In this document: one piece after another, positions 27,610 to 36,077 of the stretch | How positions within the stretch are numbered: the stretch's first letter is position 1 | Layout: the number at the start of each line of letters is the position of its first letter | DNA from: Achromobacter pulmonis | GTDB taxonomy: Bacteria; Pseudomonadota; Gammaproteobacteria; Burkholderiales; Burkholderiaceae_B | Assembly (NCBI RefSeq): GCF_002885955.2 | Contig: NZ_POQS01000004.1 | Span: 434,943 to 498,942 of the forward strand | Direction: 5' to 3' | DNA length: 64,000 nt | Notes under the pieces: generated by a model | Databases searched by the model: none | The model's input: the letters and a program-made list of their open reading frames with translations, nothing else | Told to the model about the DNA's origin: nothing | Translations under genes and position numbers: made by a program

Positions 27610-28382
27610 GTCAATTCTCCCGGTGGATTGAAGTAGTTGCACAGGCGTCCCCGTTCGCCCTGCGCGATCTCGAAATCCAGTCCATACAGCTCGCGCAGGC
27701 GGTCCTCGGTCACCACCTCGGGGACCGGGCCGGCGCAATGCACCGCGCCATGCTTCATCGCCACGATGTGATCGGAGTAGCTGGCCGCGAAATTGATGTC
27801 ATGCACCACGAGAATCACGGTGCGGCCCTCCTCATCGCACAGCCGGCGCAGCGCTCGCATGATCTGAACGGCGTGCCTGATGTCGAGGTTGTTCAGCGGT
27901 TCGTCGAGCAGCAGGCAATCCGTCTGCTGCGCGATGGTCATGGCCAGGAAGGCCATCTGGCGCTGGCCGCCGCTCAGTTCGTCGAGATACGAGCCTCGCA
28001 GGCGATCCAGCGAGAGAAACGCGATGGCCTCGTCGATCTCCCGCAGATCGAGTGGCGTCAGTGCCCCGCGGCTGTAGGGAAAGCGGCCGAAGGCGACAAG
28101 TTCTTCCACCGTCAGGCGCAGATTGAATTCCGGGGCCTGGCGCAAGGTGGCGACACGCCTGGCGTATTCCGCGTTGCTCATGCCCGCGACGCTGGTGCCA
28201 TCCAGCAGGATGTCGCCGCCGGTCGGCTCCAGCAACCGGGCGATCATCATCAGCAACGTGGTCTTGCCCGCGCCGTTCGGACCGATAAGCGAAGTCAGCG
28301 CGCCCGCGGGAAACTGCAGGTTCACATCGCGCAGGACGGACTTCGCGCCGTAGGTTTTCGAGAGGTGTCGGGTGGTGATCAT
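27606..28382 (-). CDS. Iron-siderophore ABC transporter ATP-binding protein (FecE-like)
   Basis: A 258-residue ABC ATPase with Walker A (GPNGAGKTT), signature LSGGQRQ, Walker B (CLLLDEPLNNLD) and the switch His in VHDINFA. The LDIRHA segment after Walker B is common in siderophore importers such as FepC/CeuD. It energises the two permeases encoded immediately upstream; ATG 28382 overlaps the preceding stop. Confidence 0.94.
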   Translation of the reverse strand: MITTRHLSKTYGAKSVLRDVNLQFPAGALTSLIGPNGAGKTTLLMMIARLLEPTGGDILLDGTSVAGMSNAEYARRVATLRQAPEFNLRLTVEELVAFGRFPYSRGALTPLDLREIDEAIAFLSLDRLRGSYLDELSGGQRQMAFLAMTIAQQTDCLLLDEPLNNLDIRHAVQIMRALRRLCDEEGRTVILVVHDINFAASYSDHIVAMKHGAVHCAGPVPEVVTEDRLRELYGLDFEIAQGERGRLCNYFNPPGELT

Positions 28383-29329
28383 GCCGTGCCCCGCGTGCGC
28401 GCCATCAGCGCGAGAAACCATCCGCCGCATACCAGGTTGACCAGGATGCCGACGGTGGTCTTGTAGTTGAAGAGATGCTCGACCGCGAGCTGGGCCAGGA
28501 TGAAGATGCCCACGGCGATGGCGCAGCCCGTGGGCAGGGTGATCCGGTGCCTGCGCGTGCGCGCCAGCGCATAAGCGGTATTGGCGACGAAGATTCCCAT
28601 GAAGGCGGTGGGCCCGAGCAGGCTGGTCGAGACAGCGACCAGCACGGCGATCAATGCGAGATGCAGGCGGACGCTGCGGTAGTGGTCCACCCCGAGCGAA
28701 ATTGCCTGGTCGCGCCCCAGCGAAATCACGTCCAGCGTCGGCAGGTGTCTTTGGCCCGCCAGGCACACCGCCGCGACGACGGCGGCGGACACGAGCAGCA
28801 GCCCGGGCTCCGCCCGGCCGAACGACGCCTGGGTGAACCCGAGCAGAATCGAGAACTCGCCGGGGCTGGTTTTAAGCTGCACGAACTGCGTGAACGTGCC
28901 GATCACCATCGTCAGCACGAGCCCCACCAGCAGCAGGAAGTACACGTTCTGGCCGCGGCGGCGGAACAGCCAGCGATGGAGAGCCCACGAGTAGCCCAGC
29001 ATCAGCAGCACGGACAGGAAAAAATTGCCGTTCGCGCCCAGCGCCACCAGGCTCTGCGTTCCCATGGTCAGGACCATCAGGGACTGCAGGAACAGGTAGA
29101 CCGCCTCATAGCCCATGATGGCCGGCGTGAGGATCCGATTGCCGGTAAGCGTCTGGAACACGATCGACGACCACGCGATGCAGACGCCGCCGATGATCAT
29201 CGCCGCCAGCCGGCCGAGCCGCTTCGGGATGACGTAATCGAAGTCCAGGCCGGAGCGGAAGAACAGAAAAGCCGCCGCCAGCGCGAGGACCGCGGGCCAG
29301 ATCATTTTCAGGGAAACGGCGCGCATCAT
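28379..29329 (-). CDS. Iron-siderophore ABC permease (FecD-like)
   Basis: A 316-residue FecCD-family permease with about nine membrane helices. Motifs include the RLGRLAAMIIGG start and the ATPase-coupling region LGVDHYRSVRLHLALIAVLVA; the C-terminal GPTAFMGIFVAN segment is characteristic. It pairs with the next permease to form the import channel. Both ends overlap neighbours by 4 bp. Confidence 0.92.
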   Translation of the reverse strand: MMRAVSLKMIWPAVLALAAAFLFFRSGLDFDYVIPKRLGRLAAMIIGGVCIAWSSIVFQTLTGNRILTPAIMGYEAVYLFLQSLMVLTMGTQSLVALGANGNFFLSVLLMLGYSWALHRWLFRRRGQNVYFLLLVGLVLTMVIGTFTQFVQLKTSPGEFSILLGFTQASFGRAEPGLLLVSAAVVAAVCLAGQRHLPTLDVISLGRDQAISLGVDHYRSVRLHLALIAVLVAVSTSLLGPTAFMGIFVANTAYALARTRRHRITLPTGCAIAVGIFILAQLAVEHLFNYKTTVGILVNLVCGGWFLALMARTRGTA

Positions 29330-30267
29330 CTGCGCTTCCACAAGATGAGCCCGAGAAACAGGGCTCCGCCGATGCCGCCGGCCGTCAGGCCGATGGGCAC
29401 TTCGAACGGATGCATCAGCACGCGGCCGAGGATGTCGCACAAGAGCAGCAGCGACGCCCCCGCCAGGGCCACGACGGGCAAGGTCCGGCCGAGGTTGTCG
29501 CCATAATGGAGCGCGACCAGATTGGGAACGACCAGCCCGACGAACGGAATCGCCCCCACGGTGATGACGGTGACCGACACGGTGACCGCCACCAGCATCA
29601 AGCCCAGCGCGACGGTGGCCGCATAGTTCAGCCCCAGGCTGGACGCCATGCCCTCGCCCATGCCGGCCACGGTGAAGCGGTGGGCATACAGATAGGCCAG
29701 CGCGACGACCGGCAGAATCAGGTAGATGACTTCGTAGTTGCCCTGCACGATCCTGGAGAAGTCGCCCAGCAGCCAGCCCTGCATGCTCTGCAGGATGTTG
29801 TGGCGATAGGCGTGGAATTCCGCCAGCGCGCTCAGCACGCCGCCGTACATCAGGCCGATGACGGGGATGAGAATCGTGTTCTTGAATCTCACGCGGCGCA
29901 CGATCGCCACGAAGCCCAGGCTGGCCGCGAAGCAGAAGCCCAGGGCGAACAGCATCCGCCCCGGCGTTCCGGTGGACGGCGCCAGCGTCAGCGCCGCCAG
30001 GATGCCGAGCTTGGCGGCGTCCAGCCCGCCCGACGTGGCCGGTTCGACGAATTTGTTGCGGACGATGTGCTGCAGGATCACGCCGCAGACCGACAGCCCG
30101 ATGCCGGTGAGCACCAGCGCCGCCAGCCGCGGCAGCCGGCTCGCGGTCAGCGTCAGCCACGCGTCGCCGGACAGCGAGAACAGATGCGACCAGGCCATCT
30201 GCCGGGCGCCGACCAGCAGCGATATGCCGCAGAGCGCGACGAACAGCGCCGACAGCCCCGCACGCAT
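29326..30267 (-). CDS. Iron-siderophore ABC permease (FecC-like)
   Basis: A 313-residue FecCD-family permease: SRLPRLAALVLTGIGLSVCGVILQ is the family signature near the N-terminus, and VGAIPFVGLVVPNLV is the typical coupling-helix and downstream segment. It forms a heterodimeric channel with the FecD-like protein. Its start overlaps the stop of the upstream YbtQ-like gene by one base (TGATG), so the half transporters and the FecCDEB-like importer are one transcription unit. Confidence 0.92.
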   Translation of the reverse strand: MRAGLSALFVALCGISLLVGARQMAWSHLFSLSGDAWLTLTASRLPRLAALVLTGIGLSVCGVILQHIVRNKFVEPATSGGLDAAKLGILAALTLAPSTGTPGRMLFALGFCFAASLGFVAIVRRVRFKNTILIPVIGLMYGGVLSALAEFHAYRHNILQSMQGWLLGDFSRIVQGNYEVIYLILPVVALAYLYAHRFTVAGMGEGMASSLGLNYAATVALGLMLVAVTVSVTVITVGAIPFVGLVVPNLVALHYGDNLGRTLPVVALAGASLLLLCDILGRVLMHPFEVPIGLTAGGIGGALFLGLILWKRR

Positions 30268-32021
30268 CAAACGCGCTCCCCGGCGATGCGCCAGCCCTTG
30301 GCGGCCTGCCGCTGGCTGAGGAAGCGCGCATACCGCCCCTGGCTCTCGCGCAGCGCCGCGGGCGCGCCCTCTTCCACGATCCGGCCGTGCTCCATCACCG
30401 CGATGCGATCGGCCATCGCCACCGTGGAAAGCTGGTGCGCGATCACCACCAGCGTACGCCTGCCGCGCAGGCGCGCCAACGTATCGGCGATGACGGCCTG
30501 GTTCTCCGCGTCCAGGGCCGCGGTGGCCTCGTCCACCAGCAGGATGGGCGCATCGCTGAGCAGCGCCCGCGCGATGGCGACGCGCTGCCGCTCGCCGCCG
30601 GACAGGCTTGCGCCGCCCTCGCCCACGGGCGTGTCGAGGCCCTGCGGCAGGCGCGAGGCGATTTCGGCCAGGCCAGCCTGGCGCGCGGCCTGCAGGAGTT
30701 CGGCTTCGCTGCAAGCGGGTTTGCCGGCGCGGATGTTGTCGGCGATGGTCCCGGTGAACAGATAGTTGTCCTGGAAAATCTGGCTGATCTGACCGACCAG
30801 CCGCGCGCTGGAGATCTGCCGCACGTCCACGCCGCCGACCCGCACGCTGCCTTCGTCCGCATCGAAAAAGCGCGCGATCAGCCGCGCCAGCGTGGTCTTG
30901 CCGGAGCCCGATTCGCCGATCAGGGCGATCATGCTGCCCGGTTCGACGCGCAGGTTCACGCCATCCAGCACATAGGGTTCGTCCGGGGCATAGCGGAAAC
31001 GAACATCGCGCAGTTCGACCGACGCATCGCGGGGCGCCTGCGGCGCATCCGGCTCCGGCAGGGGAGCGACCGCAAGCAATGCCGCTATCGCATCGAGCTG
31101 GGCGCGCGCGCCGCGCAGGACCTCGCCATAGCCCGCCACCTCCAGCAGCGCGTCGACGTAACGGCTTGCCAGCAGCATCGCGACGACGGCCGCCACCAGT
31201 TCCGCGGCCCCCGCGCCGCCGCCCAGCAACGCGTTGATCCACCAGGCCGCCGCGATCAGCAACGCGGCGAAGGCGGCCTGGACGGCCCAGACGTTCACGA
31301 CGGCTGCGCCCGCCGACAGCCAGATCAGCCGCGCGCCCGAGCGGCGCTGCCGTTCGACGGCCTGCTCGAAGTGGCGCATCGCGCCGCCCTCCGCGCTGAA
31401 GGCGCGCAGCACCGATTGCGCCTGGGCGAACTCCACCACACGCTGGCTGGCGTCGGCAAAGTGTTGGTGAAAAGCGTTGTCGGCGCGCCGCGCCAGCCGC
31501 GCCGTAAGCAGCAGGACGCCCGCCAGCAGCGGCAGCGCCGCCAGGGCGATGGCGCCCAGAACCCAATGCTGCGCGAACAAGGCGAACGCCAGCGCCACGG
31601 GCGTCGTGACGCCGGCGATGACGGGCGTGAACACATGCGCGGGAAGCTGGGCCACGGACATCATGCCCTGCGTGACGATATGCCCGAGGCGGGCCGTGTT
31701 CCGCGGCGTGAACCAGCCCACGGGCAGGCGCGCCACATGGTCGCCGAGCCGGTGGCGGCCGCCTTGCAGAAGGGCCACGCCCACGCGCACGCCGGCGCGC
31801 TCGACGCGGCCTCGCAGCGCCCAGCACAGCCCCGTCCCGGCCAGCAGCGCGGCCAGCCACGGAGCGGCCGCCCCTGCATTTCCCCCCAGCAGGTGGGTAA
31901 GCGCCGGCGCGACGCAGGCGATCGTCAGGCCGCACAGCACGCCATAGGCGACGGCCAGCCAGGCGTAGCGGCGCAGGACAGCGGCGTTCCCGCCCAGCAA
32001 CGATATCAAGGACTTCAGCAT
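30267..32021 (-). CDS. YbtQ/IrtB-like ABC half transporter
   Basis: A 584-residue fusion of a six-helix ABC type IV membrane domain (about 1-320) and a nucleotide-binding domain (about 340-570), with GESGSGKTT, LSGGERQR and ILLVDEATAALD. Together with the overlapping upstream gene it makes a heterodimer like YbtPQ of Yersinia or IrtAB of mycobacteria. Those are exporter-fold transporters that import ferric siderophores. The siderophore context supports this over a drug exporter role, but direction of transport is inferred. Confidence 0.88.
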   Translation of the reverse strand: MLKSLISLLGGNAAVLRRYAWLAVAYGVLCGLTIACVAPALTHLLGGNAGAAAPWLAALLAGTGLCWALRGRVERAGVRVGVALLQGGRHRLGDHVARLPVGWFTPRNTARLGHIVTQGMMSVAQLPAHVFTPVIAGVTTPVALAFALFAQHWVLGAIALAALPLLAGVLLLTARLARRADNAFHQHFADASQRVVEFAQAQSVLRAFSAEGGAMRHFEQAVERQRRSGARLIWLSAGAAVVNVWAVQAAFAALLIAAAWWINALLGGGAGAAELVAAVVAMLLASRYVDALLEVAGYGEVLRGARAQLDAIAALLAVAPLPEPDAPQAPRDASVELRDVRFRYAPDEPYVLDGVNLRVEPGSMIALIGESGSGKTTLARLIARFFDADEGSVRVGGVDVRQISSARLVGQISQIFQDNYLFTGTIADNIRAGKPACSEAELLQAARQAGLAEIASRLPQGLDTPVGEGGASLSGGERQRVAIARALLSDAPILLVDEATAALDAENQAVIADTLARLRGRRTLVVIAHQLSTVAMADRIAVMEHGRIVEEGAPAALRESQGRYARFLSQRQAAKGWRIAGERV

Positions 32022-33811
32022 GACGGCTCCTCCTGCGCCACGGCGTTTTCATGGCCGCCCAGCTTCCAAAGCCGCGCGTAGCTGCCGCCCTGCGCCAGCA
32101 GATGCTCATGCCGGCCTTGCTCGGAGATGACGCCGTCGTCCAGGACGAGGATGCGGTCGGCGTGCATCACCGTGTCCAGCCGGTGCGCGATCACCATCAG
32201 CGTGCGTCCCTGGGCGAAGCGCGACAACGCGGCCTGGATCGCCGCCTCGTTGCCGGCGTCGGCCGATGCCGTGGCTTCGTCCAGCACCAGCACGGGCGGG
32301 TCCAGCAGCACGGCGCGCGCGATGCTCAGGCGCTGCCGCTCGCCGCCGGACAGCTGCGCGTCCTCGCCGATCACCGAGTCATAGCCGCGCGGCAGGGCCA
32401 GGATGCGCTCATGGATGTTGGCCGCGCGCGCGGCGGCCTCGATCTCATGCTGGCTTGCGCCGGGCCGGCCCAGCGCGATGTTGTCGCGCACGCTGGCATG
32501 GATCAGGCGCACTTCCTGCAGTACGAAGCCCACCCGCCGGTAGAGCTGCGCGCTTTCGATCTGGCGCAAGTCGGCGCCGCCGAGCGTGATGCGGCCCTCG
32601 TCCGGATCAAAGAATCTGAGCAGCAGCCGCGCCAGCGTGGATTTTCCCGCGCCGGACGGGCCGACGATGGCGGTAACGGTGCCGGGCTCCAGGGTGAAAC
32701 TGATATTCGACAGGGCCGCGCGCCCGGCGTCGTAGGAGTAGCTCACGTTCTCGAATCGGACTTCATGCCCCGCGGGCGTCTGCTGGCGTCCAGGCGCCGG
32801 CGCTTCCAGCACCGGGGTTTCCAGCAATGCCAGCACGCGCTGCGCGGCTCCCGTGGCGCTGCCCAGGTCGTGCACCAGCGTGTGCAGCAGCAGCAGCGGG
32901 CCGCAAATGCCCGGGGCCACCAGGGCGAATGCCAGCACGTCCACCGGCGCCATCCATTCCAGGCCCACGAACAGCGCGCCGAACCCCAGCACCACGCCCA
33001 GCACGGTGACCGGCGAGATCATTGCGTGGGCATGGGCCATGGCCGCGACCAGCGGACGCGTGAAGTCGGCGAAAGCCTCGGCGAATCCGTCGACCGCCTC
33101 GCGGTAGCCGCGATGCGCCCGGCCGGGGTCGCCGAACGCCTTGGCCACGGCGATCCCGTTGACGAACTCGACCGTCGCGCCATTGAGGCGCCCAAGCTGG
33201 GCGACGAAGGCCTGCATATTCGTTCCGCTGGCCTTCATCGCCCGGCGCAGGAACAGGAAGAAGCCGGAGAACGGCGCCAGCACCACGAGGGCGAGGCGCC
33301 AGTCCTGCCAGAACAGATAGATGGCGGAGACCCCGACGACGCCGGCCGCGCGCGCCACCGCCGTGAAGAAGTGCGCCGTCAGACTGTGCAGGGTTCCCAT
33401 ATCGTCCTGCAGCGCCTGCTTCACCTCGCCGGACGCCTTGCCCGTGAACCAGCCCAGCGGCGCCAGCGCCAGCCGCCGCGCGCCGGCCAGCCGCAGGCGA
33501 TGGGTGATGCGGTTGTCGGCCAGGTGGACCGTCAATTCACCGGCGGAAATCAACAGCATGCCGGCGAACATGGCGGCGATGCCGACGACGAGGGTCCACC
33601 AGATCTGGGGCCAGGCGTCGGCCGCGCTGCCGGCGCTGGCAAGAACGATGCGCGCGATGTGCGCGATGGCCGCCAGTGGCGCCAGCGTAAGCATGGCGCC
33701 CGCCGCGGCCAGCACGCACGCGACGATGAGTTGCCCGCGGATGGGGGTCAACACCAGACTGAGCGGGCCGGCATGGCGAGGGGCGGCCGGCGCGGCTCTG
33801 GAAGTACTCAT
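32015..33811 (-). CDS. YbtP/IrtA-like ABC half transporter
   Basis: A 598-residue ABC exporter-fold half transporter: six membrane helices, then an ATPase domain with GPSGAGKST, LSGGERQRLSIARA and LVLDEATASAD. It overlaps the YbtQ-like gene by 7 bp, indicating a heterodimer. No siderophore-interacting (reductase) domain precedes the membrane part, unlike mycobacterial IrtA. It is the first gene of the iron uptake operon, 24 bp below a Fur-like box, and is divergent from a TetR gene. Confidence 0.88.
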   Translation of the reverse strand: MSTSRAAPAAPRHAGPLSLVLTPIRGQLIVACVLAAAGAMLTLAPLAAIAHIARIVLASAGSAADAWPQIWWTLVVGIAAMFAGMLLISAGELTVHLADNRITHRLRLAGARRLALAPLGWFTGKASGEVKQALQDDMGTLHSLTAHFFTAVARAAGVVGVSAIYLFWQDWRLALVVLAPFSGFFLFLRRAMKASGTNMQAFVAQLGRLNGATVEFVNGIAVAKAFGDPGRAHRGYREAVDGFAEAFADFTRPLVAAMAHAHAMISPVTVLGVVLGFGALFVGLEWMAPVDVLAFALVAPGICGPLLLLHTLVHDLGSATGAAQRVLALLETPVLEAPAPGRQQTPAGHEVRFENVSYSYDAGRAALSNISFTLEPGTVTAIVGPSGAGKSTLARLLLRFFDPDEGRITLGGADLRQIESAQLYRRVGFVLQEVRLIHASVRDNIALGRPGASQHEIEAAARAANIHERILALPRGYDSVIGEDAQLSGGERQRLSIARAVLLDPPVLVLDEATASADAGNEAAIQAALSRFAQGRTLMVIAHRLDTVMHADRILVLDDGVISEQGRHEHLLAQGGSYARLWKLGGHENAVAQEEPSC

Positions 33812-33834
33812 GAACGAAATACCAAGACGTTGGT

Positions 33835-33853
33835 GATAATTATTTGCATTACT
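33835..33853 (-). promoter_or_regulatory. Fur-box-like site in front of the siderophore operon
   Basis: GATAATTATTTGCATTACT agrees with the 19-bp Fur consensus at 13 of 19 positions by eye. It begins 24 bp upstream of the first iron-uptake gene. Iron repression by Fur is the expected outcome; binding is not shown. Confidence 0.6.
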
Positions 33854-33855
33854 AT

Positions 33856-33896
33856 AAACTAAATTCTCGAATTAGTTTCATGACTACAAACTAAAT
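33856..33896. promoter_or_regulatory. Inverted and direct repeats, candidate TetR operator
   Basis: Arms AAACTAAATTC and GAATTAGTTT flank a TC spacer at 33856-33878. A second ACTACAAACTAAAT at 33883-33896 repeats ACTATAAACTAAAT at 33851-33864. This cluster sits between the divergent ABC and TetR genes and is the likely binding place of the TetR protein. Confidence 0.5.
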
Positions 33897-33951
33897 ATTC
33901 GCCAGGCAGGTTAAAGTGCCGGGTACGCGACATCACGAACCGGGAACAGAC

Positions 33952-34644
33952 ATGCAGCAGCCAGCGCGCCGCGCCACGCGGGGACGCCCTCCCACCATCA
34001 CCCGCGAGCGGATCGCCGATGCCGGCATCGCGCTGGGCCTGCCCAACATCACCTTCGTCGGCCTGGCGGCGGCCATGGGCGTGAGCCACATGGCGCTCTA
34101 CAAGCACGTGGCCGGTCTCGAGGAGCTCAAGCGCCTGGTGGCCGACGAGATCTTCCGCCGCTGGCAGATCCCGCAAGCCTGTAGCAACGACGTCGGCGAG
34201 CTGAAGCAATACCTGACCCTGTTCGCCGCGTCGGTGCGGGAGTTCGTGAAGTCCCACCCGGGCGTGACGCCCTACGTGATCCGCAGATTGGCGGCGACGC
34301 CGGCCATGGTCGCGAAAATCGAGGGACACCAGCGCCATATCGCCGGCGCGTACGGAATTTCGATGGAACAGTCCCGGATTCTGCTGGCGACCGTGGCCTT
34401 CCACGGCATGGCGGTAGCCGATACCGTGTATTCCGTCGCGGGCCGGGAACCTGCCGTGGAGGCCGCGCGCGCGGCTGAAGAATCAGAGATGGAAACGGAA
34501 CTCGATCAAGGCATGCAGGCCCTGATCATCGGTTTGCTCGATATGCTGGAGAACGACTTGCCACGAAAGGCGGCGGCCCGCCGAAAGACGGAATCGAGCG
34601 GGACGGACTCCGACCGCCGTGACGAGGCCGCGCTCGACGGCTAG
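33952..34644 (+). CDS. TetR-family transcriptional regulator
   Basis: A 230-residue regulator with an N-terminal helix-turn-helix (RERIADAGIALGLPNITFVGLAAAMGVSHMALYKHV) and an all-helical ligand domain with a TetR_C-like segment (VREFVKSHPG, LLATVAFHGM). It is divergent from the siderophore uptake operon, with repeats suited to a dimeric repressor in the 140-bp gap, so it probably controls that operon alongside Fur. The effector might be the siderophore itself. Its stop overlaps that of the convergent DUF2007 gene in a shared CTAG. Confidence 0.88.
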   Translation: MQQPARRATRGRPPTITRERIADAGIALGLPNITFVGLAAAMGVSHMALYKHVAGLEELKRLVADEIFRRWQIPQACSNDVGELKQYLTLFAASVREFVKSHPGVTPYVIRRLAATPAMVAKIEGHQRHIAGAYGISMEQSRILLATVAFHGMAVADTVYSVAGREPAVEAARAAEESEMETELDQGMQALIIGLLDMLENDLPRKAAARRKTESSGTDSDRRDEAALDG

Positions 34645-34967
34645 CCGCCGGACGCCTTGGCGGGACGCGCGGCCCCGCACTGCCAGCAGGTAGAGAACTG
34701 CGGCTCCAGCCATTCGCCGCAGGCATCGCAGTACCAGTGCGGCAGGTCGCGCGCCGCGGCGCCGTACCCCTCGATGAGACGCATGGCGGCGGCGCGATCG
34801 TCCTCGCTCTCGATCCACAGGTCGGGGCCGCACTGGTCGACCGGGATCTCCCCCGCCGCCCCCTGCAGGTAGCGGCCGCTCACGTGGCAGGCGATGCCCG
34901 CCTGCTCCAACAGGTTGGCCCAATGCTGGCCGAGGAGCAAGTCTGGCGCGCGGATCAATCGGATCAT
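34641..34967 (-). CDS. DUF2007 protein with C-terminal zinc ribbon
   Basis: A 108-residue protein: the N-terminal half is the DUF2007 (putative signal transducing) fold, starting MIRLIRAPDLLLGQHWANLLEQAGI. The C-terminal quarter has two Cys pairs (CDACGEW and CWQCGAA), a zinc-ribbon arrangement. ATG 34967 was chosen because the family normally starts at this point; an in-frame ATG further upstream lacks family support. Function is unknown. Confidence 0.8.
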   Translation of the reverse strand: MIRLIRAPDLLLGQHWANLLEQAGIACHVSGRYLQGAAGEIPVDQCGPDLWIESEDDRAAAMRLIEGYGAAARDLPHWYCDACGEWLEPQFSTCWQCGAARPAKASGG

Positions 34968-35073
34968 GAGTGCCACCACTGGAAGAAGGACTACTTGCAT
35001 CATAAAAGCAGATGTAAGCTGGTGTCCCGCGCTGGCGCCGCCGGCCTTCCAACTCTCTTCAGATCGAATCTGC

Positions 35074-35985
35074 ATGTCCGCTGGGAAGAATTTCGCTGGA
35101 ATCATTGCGTTCATGAAGGTCGCCACCCATGGCGGTTTCAACGCGGCGGCCCGCGAGCTGGGCATTTCGGCGCCGGCGGTCAGCCGTAGCGTGGCCCGGC
35201 TCGAATCCCGCCTCAACGTGCGCCTGCTGGATCGCTCCACGCATCACGTTTCACTGACGCCCGAGGGGCTGCAGTTCTTCGAAGAATGCCTGCCCAGCGT
35301 CGACCACCTGACGCGCGCGGTGGAAAACATGAAGGACGCCGGCGACGTGCCGGCGGGGCTGCTGCGCGTCAGCGCAACCGTCGGATTCGGACGCAAGTGC
35401 GTGGCGCCGCTGTTGCCGGCCTTCTGCCAGCGGTACCCCCGGATCCGCCTCGAATTCGACCTGGACGATCGCCACACGAATTTCGCCGGCGACCAGGTGG
35501 ACGTGGCCATACGCAACGGGCGCATCCAGGAGGCGGACATCGTCGCGAAGAAAATCGCGCCGATGCGGCTGATCGTATGCGCGGCGCCCGGCTACCTGGA
35601 GCAGGCCGGCGCGCCTGCCGCCATCGACGACCTGAAATCGCACCGGATCATCGCCTTCCGGCTGAAGGACTCCGGCAAGCCGCACGAATGGGAGTTCAAG
35701 GTCGACGGCAAGCTGGTCAAACTGGCGCTGCCCGGGCACCAGGTCTTCAATGACCCGGAACTGGTGGCGCAAGCGGCGCTGGCAGGCAACGGCCTTGCCC
35801 AGCTCGCCAACTACCAGGCCGATCCGCATATTGCCAGCGGACGCTTGATCCCCCTTCTGGCCGACCTCGTGGCCGATGGGCGCGGGCATTACGCGTGCTA
35901 TCGCAACCGCAGGCAAATGCCGTTGCGGATCAGGCTGTTCATCGATTACCTGCAAACGGCGCTGGGCGGCGCGACGCCGGCGTGA
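35074..35985 (+). CDS. LysR-family transcriptional regulator
   Basis: A 303-residue LysR-type regulator. The winged helix (FMKVATHGGFNAAARELGISAPAVSRSVARLE) is followed by the substrate-binding domain from about residue 90, with HEWEFKVDGK in lobe 2. It belongs to the large subgroup close to DsdC/AaeR-like regulators that often control a divergent gene. The divergent neighbour here is the DUF2007 gene; the next gene on the same strand is an uncharacterised membrane protein. Target and effector are unknown. Confidence 0.9.
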   Translation: MSAGKNFAGIIAFMKVATHGGFNAAARELGISAPAVSRSVARLESRLNVRLLDRSTHHVSLTPEGLQFFEECLPSVDHLTRAVENMKDAGDVPAGLLRVSATVGFGRKCVAPLLPAFCQRYPRIRLEFDLDDRHTNFAGDQVDVAIRNGRIQEADIVAKKIAPMRLIVCAAPGYLEQAGAPAAIDDLKSHRIIAFRLKDSGKPHEWEFKVDGKLVKLALPGHQVFNDPELVAQAALAGNGLAQLANYQADPHIASGRLIPLLADLVADGRGHYACYRNRRQMPLRIRLFIDYLQTALGGATPA

Positions 35986-36077
35986 TCCGATGGACAGCGC
36001 GGTAATAACCCGATGGCAGCTTCCGCCAGGCAGCCCGGTGCGCCAACATGCGGTACCGCATCCCATCGAGGTTCACC

